Shown: positions 59,466 through 64,000 of the stretch, piece by piece
Position numbering within the stretch: the stretch's first letter is position 1
Layout of the letters: each line of letters begins with the position of its first letter
Assembly: GCA_000023185.1 (NCBI GenBank)
Contig: CP001622.1
Coordinates: 4,363,501-4,427,500 of the forward strand
DNA length: 64,000 bases
DNA from: Rhizobium leguminosarum bv. trifolii WSM1325
Lineage (GTDB): Bacteria > Pseudomonadota > Alphaproteobacteria > Rhizobiales > Rhizobiaceae
Reading direction: 5' to 3'
Translations under genes and position numbers: made by a program
The notes under the pieces: generated by a model
Told to the model about the DNA's origin: nothing
Databases searched by the model: none
Seen by the model: the letters and a program-made list of their open reading frames with translations, nothing else

Positions 59466-60044
59466 CTATTTCGGCGCGCGTTTGGCAAGGATACGCTGCA
59501 GCGTCCGCCGGTGCATATTGAGCCGGCGCGCCGTTTCGGAAACATTGCGCTCGCACATTTCATAGACTCGCTGGATGTGCTCCCAGCGCACCCGGTCGGC
59601 CGACATCGGATTTTCGGGAAGCTCAGCCTTTTCACCCGGCCGCTGTGTCAGCGCCGAAAACACATCGTCGGCATCCGCAGGTTTTGCAAGATAATCGACG
59701 GCGCCGAGCTTCACGGCCGTGACCGCCGTTGCGATATTGCCGTAGCCGGTCAGCACGATGATCCTGGTGTCGTCGCGCCGCTGGCGGATCGCCTCGATGA
59801 CGTCGAGCCCATTGCCGTCGCCGAGCCGAAGGTCGACCACCGCATATTTCGGCGGCCTGCCTCTCGATTTCGCAACGCCCTCCGCTACTGATTCGGCCGT
59901 CTCCACTTGGAAGCCGCGCGTCTCCATCGCCCGTGCCAGGCGGCGCAGGAACGGCCCGTCGTCATCGACGATCAGCAGGCTGGCGTCGGGACCGATATGA
60001 TCCTCGTCCGACGCGGTGAAATTGTCATGATTCTGTTCTGTCAT
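59466..60044 (-). CDS. actR: Acid/redox response regulator ActR (RegA/PrrA family)
   Basis: The 192-residue regulator has a receiver domain with Asp71 (YAVVDLRLGDGNG) as phosphorylation site, VLTGYGNIATAV, and a Fis-type helix-turn-helix at the C-terminus (NVSETARRLNMHRRTLQRIL) typical of RegA/PrrA/ActR. In Sinorhizobium ActR is needed for acid tolerance and controls respiration and nitrogen genes. ATG 60044 (MTEQNHDNFT) is chosen over an in-frame start at 60083. It follows actS on the same strand after a 67-base gap. Confidence 0.93.
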   Translation of the reverse strand: MTEQNHDNFTASDEDHIGPDASLLIVDDDGPFLRRLARAMETRGFQVETAESVAEGVAKSRGRPPKYAVVDLRLGDGNGLDVIEAIRQRRDDTRIIVLTGYGNIATAVTAVKLGAVDYLAKPADADDVFSALTQRPGEKAELPENPMSADRVRWEHIQRVYEMCERNVSETARRLNMHRRTLQRILAKRAPK

Positions 60045-60111
60045 CGTCTCGGCCCCGGCGGTTGAACGCCCGATCTGCGTCAACCGCTATATCCTGTTTA
60101 TGCCGACAAAG

Positions 60112-61440
60112 TCATTTTGTCGAATTTGCGTCGATCAGCATGCGTGGCCATTCGATTCGGATGCGCGCGCCCGCACTTTCCGGATCGCGGTTCTCGAAAA
60201 TCAGCGATGCGCCGGAGCGCTCCAGCAGCGTCTTGGCGATGAACAGCCCGAGCCCGAGGCCGCCAGCCGTATCCTCTTTCTGCCGCTTCGTCACATAGGG
60301 CTCGCCGATCCGCGTCAGAATGTCAGGCGCATAACCGTTGCCATCGTCCTCGATGACGATCAGGACTTTGTCGTGATCGTGCTCGACAGTCACGATCACT
60401 TTCTCCCGCGCATAATCGACGGCGTTTTCGATCAGGTTGCCGAGCCCGTACATGATGCCGGCATTGCGGTCGGTGACCGGCTCACCCTTGCGCGGGCTCT
60501 TTTCGATGAGCTCGAGAGCGATACCGAATTCTCGGTGCGGGGCGACGATCTCCTCGATCATCGACGAAAGCGGCAGCCGGCGCATATGTGCCTCGCCTTC
60601 GGAGGAAAGCGTCGTCAGCCGCCGCAGGATGTCGCGGCAGCGTTCGCTCTGGCTGCGCAACAGCATGACGTCCTCGCGGAAACGATCGTCATCCTTGAGT
60701 TCCCGCTCCATTTCCTTGGCGACGACGCTGATCGTCGCAAGCGGCGTACCGAGCTCATGGGCGGCCGCGGCCGCCAGCCCATCGAGTTGCGACAGATGTT
60801 TTTCCCGCTGCAGCACCAGTTCGGTCGCAGCCAGCGCATCGGCAAGCTGGCTCGCTTCCATCGAGACCCGATAGGCATAGAAGGCGGCGAATGCCATGGT
60901 CGAGGCGATCGAGCACCAGACACCGAACTGCATGACGTTGTGGACATTGATTTCGACCCCGTCGAACCAGGGCAGCGGGAAGGGCGAAAAGGCAAGCACC
61001 GTGATGCAGACCATCGCAAAGCCGATCAGCGCGGTGCTGTAGCGGATCGGCTGCGAGGCAAAGGAAATGATAACGGGCACGCAGACGAGCGCGGCGAAAG
61101 GATTGGCAAGGCCGCCGGTGATGAACAGCAGCGCGCAGAGCTGCAAAAGGTCGAAGCCGAGCAGGGCAAAGGCGGCTGGCGGTTCCAGCCGATGCGTCGG
61201 TGGATAGCGGATCGTCAGGTAAAAATTCACCCAGGCAAGGGCGGCGATCAGCGAAGAGCTGGCAATCAGCGGCAGGGGAAAGTTCAGCCAGAAGGCAACG
61301 ATGAAAACCGTCAGCGCCTGTCCGCCGACGGCAAGCCAGCGCAGCCGCACCAATGTCTGCAGGCGCAGCCTGCGGCTGTTGTGCCGGTCCTCCAGTGTAT
61401 AGCCTTCCGTGTTGTCGATCATGCCAGGCTTGTCGATCAT
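60112..61440 (-). CDS. actS: Redox-sensing histidine kinase ActS (RegB/PrrB family)
   Basis: The 442-residue membrane kinase has about six membrane segments in residues 35-195 and the quinone-sensing motif GGLANPF (109-115) in a periplasmic/membrane loop. The H-box is AAAAHELGTPLATIS with His228, and Cys268 in SERCRDILRR matches the redox-active cysteine of RegB. The ATPase core has NLIENAVDYA and GLGLGLFIAKTLL. ATG 61440 has AAGGAG at correct distance; ATG 61467 overlaps the hrpB stop and is an alternative. Confidence 0.92.
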   Translation of the reverse strand: MIDKPGMIDNTEGYTLEDRHNSRRLRLQTLVRLRWLAVGGQALTVFIVAFWLNFPLPLIASSSLIAALAWVNFYLTIRYPPTHRLEPPAAFALLGFDLLQLCALLFITGGLANPFAALVCVPVIISFASQPIRYSTALIGFAMVCITVLAFSPFPLPWFDGVEINVHNVMQFGVWCSIASTMAFAAFYAYRVSMEASQLADALAATELVLQREKHLSQLDGLAAAAAHELGTPLATISVVAKEMERELKDDDRFREDVMLLRSQSERCRDILRRLTTLSSEGEAHMRRLPLSSMIEEIVAPHREFGIALELIEKSPRKGEPVTDRNAGIMYGLGNLIENAVDYAREKVIVTVEHDHDKVLIVIEDDGNGYAPDILTRIGEPYVTKRQKEDTAGGLGLGLFIAKTLLERSGASLIFENRDPESAGARIRIEWPRMLIDANSTK

Positions 61441-61463
61441 GCCGAGGGCTCCTTGAACGGCCC

Positions 61464-63929
61464 TCATGTACCACGCGGTTTTGCCCGTGTCGTCGGCAAC
61501 GCATCCTCCGGCCGCTCCGGCCAGGGATGCCGGGGATAGCGCCCGCGCATATCAGCACGCACATCCCTCCACGAGCCGGCCCAGAAGCCCGGCAGGTCGC
61601 GTGTCGTCTGGATCGGCCGGTGCGCCGGCGAGGTGAGCTCGAGCAGCAGCGGCAGGCGGCCACCGGCAATGGCAGGATGCTGCCTCAGTCCAAACAGCTC
61701 CTGTACGCGGATCGTCAGCACCGGCTCCTCGCCCTCATACTGGATCGGATGCCTTTGGCCGGTCGGCGCTTCGAAATGGGTTGGCGCAAGCCGGCTAAGG
61801 TCGCGTTGCAGCTCATGCGGTACCAGCGACATCAGCCCGTTCGAAAGCCCGGCTGCGGAAATCTCGGAAAGGCCGCGGGCCTCGGTCTGAAAGGGTGCGA
61901 ACCACTCGTCCAACCGGGAAAGCAGGGCATCATCGCCGACATCGGGCCAGGGCTCGCCGATCGTCCGGTGAAGGAATCCAATCCGCTCGCGAAGCTGCAT
62001 GGCCTCCTTCGAGAAGGCAAGCTGATCGAGCCCGAGTTCGCGTACCCCGTCCACCAGCGCCTGGGTGACTGCTGCCCCGGACGGGCGCGGCAAAGGCGTC
62101 TCTTCGAAGACAATCGCACCGAGCCGGGTTGCCCGCCGCGCCCGGATTTGCCGGCTCTGTCGGTCGAAGAATATTTGGTCGTCGGTTTTGATCTCACCGG
62201 GCAACTCGGCTTCGATGTCGCCGCGTGTCACCTCGGCTGCCGCCAGAACTCGCGCCCGCGCCGCCCGTCCGGTCAGGTCGGCAATCACCAGCATCTGGCT
62301 GCCGGCCAGCCTCTCGGTTTCGGGCAGCTCCGCTCCGCGGCCGTTCGCCATCACGAATCGGCCGCGCCCGCCGCGCTGAATCGCTATTCGATCCGGGAAC
62401 GCATGCAGCAGCAACTGGCCGGCAAGCGCCGGCGCCGTTGAGGCAACGCTGTCGAGGCCGCTCGCCAGCCGTCCTGCCAGCCGCCTTGAAGCCTCCGCTC
62501 TCTCGCCCCGCTCGGCCTTGAAGCGTCGCAGCCGCTCCTCGATATCGATACTCGTTCCGCCAAGCCCCTGTTCGGTGAGAAGCACGGCGATCATCGCCGC
62601 ATCGCGTGCGTGTCCCACTTCTCCCGCCGAGACGACCATGGCGGCAAGCCGCGGCGGCAAAGCGAGATCGCGCATCACCTTGCCACGCGCTGTCAGCGCT
62701 CCGTCCTTGTCGAGGGCGCCGAGCTGGCCGAGCAGAACCCGCGCCTCCCTCAGCGTCGTTTCCGGCGGTTGATCGACGAAGGCAAGCGATGCCGGGTCTT
62801 GAACGCCCCAATGTGCGAGGTCGAGCACCAGCCCCGAGAGATCGCTGGAAAGGATCTGCGGCGGGGTGAAGGCCGGCAGTGCCGCTGTCTGTCCCTGGTG
62901 CCACAGCCTGACGGCGATGCCCGGTTCCGTTCGTCCGGCACGGCCCGCCCGCTGATCGGCGGAAGCCCGCGACACGCGCACCGTCTCCAGCCGTGTGATG
63001 CCGGTCGACGCCTCGAACACCGGCAGACGCTGCAAGCCGCTGTCGATCACGATCCTGACGCCGTCGATGGTGATCGACGTTTCGGCGATCGATGTCGCAA
63101 GCACGATCTTGCGTGTCCCCTGGTATGCTGGCCGGATCGCCGCATCCTGCTCCTTCTGGCTGAGATTGCCGTAAAGGGGGGCAATCAGCGTCTCGGCTCC
63201 GAATCGCCCCTGCAAGCGTTCCACGGTCCGGGTGATTTCCGCCTGGCCGGGCAGGAAGGCGAGAATCGAGCCGGCCTCATTGGCATGGGCATCGAGTATC
63301 GCCCGCGTCACCGCATCCTCGATGCGTTCGCCGCCCGGCCGATCCTGGTAACGGATATCGATCGGAAAGCTGCGCCCCAGGCTTTCGATGACAGGTGGAT
63401 GGTCGAGCAGCGCGGCCACGCGTTCGACGTCGAGGGTCGCCGACATCACGAGGATACGCAGATCGTCGCGCAGTGCCGACTGGACGTCGAGCGCCAGAGC
63501 GAGTCCGAAGTCTGCGTCCAGTGAACGCTCATGGAATTCGTCGAAGATCACCACCGAGACACCGGTCAGTTCCGGATCGTCGAGGATCATCCGGGCAAAA
63601 ACCCCTTCGGTCACCACCTCGATGCGTGTCGCGGCCGATATCCTGTTGTCGAGGCGCATGCGGTAACCGACCGTCCCGCCGACCTGTTCGCCGATGAGCG
63701 ATGCCATCCGGCTTGCCGCTGCCCGCGCCGCCAGCCGACGTGGCTCCAGCAGGATGATCTTGCCATCGCCGCGCCAGGCCTGGCCAAGCAGGTAAAGCGG
63801 TACCAGCGTCGTCTTGCCGGCGCCGGGCGGGGCGGAAAGAACGGCGCGTTTTTGCTTTTCCAGCGCAGAGGCGACGGCCGGCAGGACATGTGAAACCGGA
63901 AGCTCCGGCAAGGATGCACTGATTGTCAC
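61464..63929 (-). CDS. hrpB: ATP-dependent RNA helicase HrpB
   Basis: The 821-residue DEAH-type helicase has Walker A SAPPGAGKTTLVPL (GAGKT at 36-40), the box DEFHERS, SATLDVER and GRAGRTEPG. Its C-terminal part matches the HrpB-specific domain, with LELTSPAHRPIQTTRDLPGFW. HrpB is a nucleic-acid helicase of uncertain role in bacteria. The GTG start at 63929 overlaps the previous gene's stop as GTGA; its own stop lies 23 bases before the actS start. Confidence 0.93.
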   Translation of the reverse strand: MTISASLPELPVSHVLPAVASALEKQKRAVLSAPPGAGKTTLVPLYLLGQAWRGDGKIILLEPRRLAARAAASRMASLIGEQVGGTVGYRMRLDNRISAATRIEVVTEGVFARMILDDPELTGVSVVIFDEFHERSLDADFGLALALDVQSALRDDLRILVMSATLDVERVAALLDHPPVIESLGRSFPIDIRYQDRPGGERIEDAVTRAILDAHANEAGSILAFLPGQAEITRTVERLQGRFGAETLIAPLYGNLSQKEQDAAIRPAYQGTRKIVLATSIAETSITIDGVRIVIDSGLQRLPVFEASTGITRLETVRVSRASADQRAGRAGRTEPGIAVRLWHQGQTAALPAFTPPQILSSDLSGLVLDLAHWGVQDPASLAFVDQPPETTLREARVLLGQLGALDKDGALTARGKVMRDLALPPRLAAMVVSAGEVGHARDAAMIAVLLTEQGLGGTSIDIEERLRRFKAERGERAEASRRLAGRLASGLDSVASTAPALAGQLLLHAFPDRIAIQRGGRGRFVMANGRGAELPETERLAGSQMLVIADLTGRAARARVLAAAEVTRGDIEAELPGEIKTDDQIFFDRQSRQIRARRATRLGAIVFEETPLPRPSGAAVTQALVDGVRELGLDQLAFSKEAMQLRERIGFLHRTIGEPWPDVGDDALLSRLDEWFAPFQTEARGLSEISAAGLSNGLMSLVPHELQRDLSRLAPTHFEAPTGQRHPIQYEGEEPVLTIRVQELFGLRQHPAIAGGRLPLLLELTSPAHRPIQTTRDLPGFWAGSWRDVRADMRGRYPRHPWPERPEDALPTTRAKPRGT

Positions 63930-64000
63930 TTTCGGCCCGTCACTGTCTCATAGGCAAGAATGGCGCCGGCGAGATCTTCCAACGCCGCACCCACCGACTT
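63926..64000 (-). CDS. C-terminal end of an ornithine-cyclodeaminase-family gene (cut by the window edge)
   Basis: The last 24 codons read leftward as KSVGAALEDLAGAILAYETV followed by TGRK and a TGA at 63928-63926. KSVG with ALEDLAAA is the typical C-terminus of ornithine cyclodeaminase and delta-1-pyrroline-2-carboxylate or ketimine reductases. With so little sequence the family is a reasonable guess but the reaction is not readable. The stop overlaps the hrpB start as GTGA, so hrpB is probably translated from the same message. Confidence 0.6.
   Translation of the reverse strand, partial: KSVGAALEDLAGAILAYETVTGRK

Overview
This window is chromosomal core genome from an alphaproteobacterium of the order Rhizobiales, most likely a Rhizobium close to R. 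etli or R. leguminosarum. The evidence is the gene content and order (hemE next to the origin, addAB, ChvG/ChvI with HPr, HprK and pckA, ActS/ActR, DivL), the GC-rich third codon positions, and small GC-rich mosaic repeats typical of rhizobia between genes. No insertion sequence, prophage, CRISPR array, tRNA or rRNA gene was seen.

Layout. Bases 1-2227 run leftward: rho (cut by the window edge), hemJ and hemE. Bases 2228-2628 hold no gene but carry an AT-rich stretch and a cluster of DnaA-box-like 9-mers, one an exact match to TTATCCACA. This is the probable chromosomal replication origin. Rightward from it runs a tightly overlapping set: ppsR, maf, aroE, coaE, dnaQ. It is followed by secB and fxsA (leftward), a Tim44-like/mltA/Smr/XRE operon, and gyrB. 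Bases 12.9-19 kb are a mixed stretch: nitroreductase, DUF2218, a frameshifted glutathionyl transferase, an FAH-family hydrolase, an intracellular PHA depolymerase, a DUF2852 membrane protein and a YgjP-type metallopeptidase. Bases 19.1-24.3 kb hold trpF-trpB-trpA followed by accD-folC.

Bases 24.3-36.3 kb run leftward as trxA and a nearly gapless set divL > tsaE-amgK fusion > murU-like > addB > addA. It joins a cell-cycle pseudo-kinase, tRNA t6A synthesis, cell-wall sugar salvage and double-strand-break repair. Bases 36.5-44 kb hold ahcY, the regulatory PTS proteins HPr, EIIA-Man and short HprK, then ChvG and ChvI, and divergently pckA. This is a carbon, envelope and acid-sensing block.

Bases 44.1-50.7 kb hold arfB, alkB, and a leftward histidine operon (hisB, DUF2628, hisH, two unknown proteins, hisA, hisF, hisE) ending in coaA. 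Bases 50.8-58 kb run rightward: hslV, a GNAT acetyltransferase, hslU, an exported DUF1402 protein, a cytochrome P450 and malate synthase G. Bases 58-64 kb hold an L,D-transpeptidase lipoprotein, mmcB, the redox-sensing pair actR/actS, hrpB and the very end of a probable ornithine-cyclodeaminase-family gene.

Most of the window is ordinary housekeeping DNA. The observations most worth following are the origin, the Tyr-for-His substitution in the DivL-like kinase, the TsaE-AmgK fusion, an AddB without iron-sulfur cysteines, a homopolymer frameshift in the glutathionyl transferase, candidate operators at ahcY and phaZ, and a coupled pair of unknown proteins in the his operon. All family assignments are by reading motifs and overall similarity; no database search was run.
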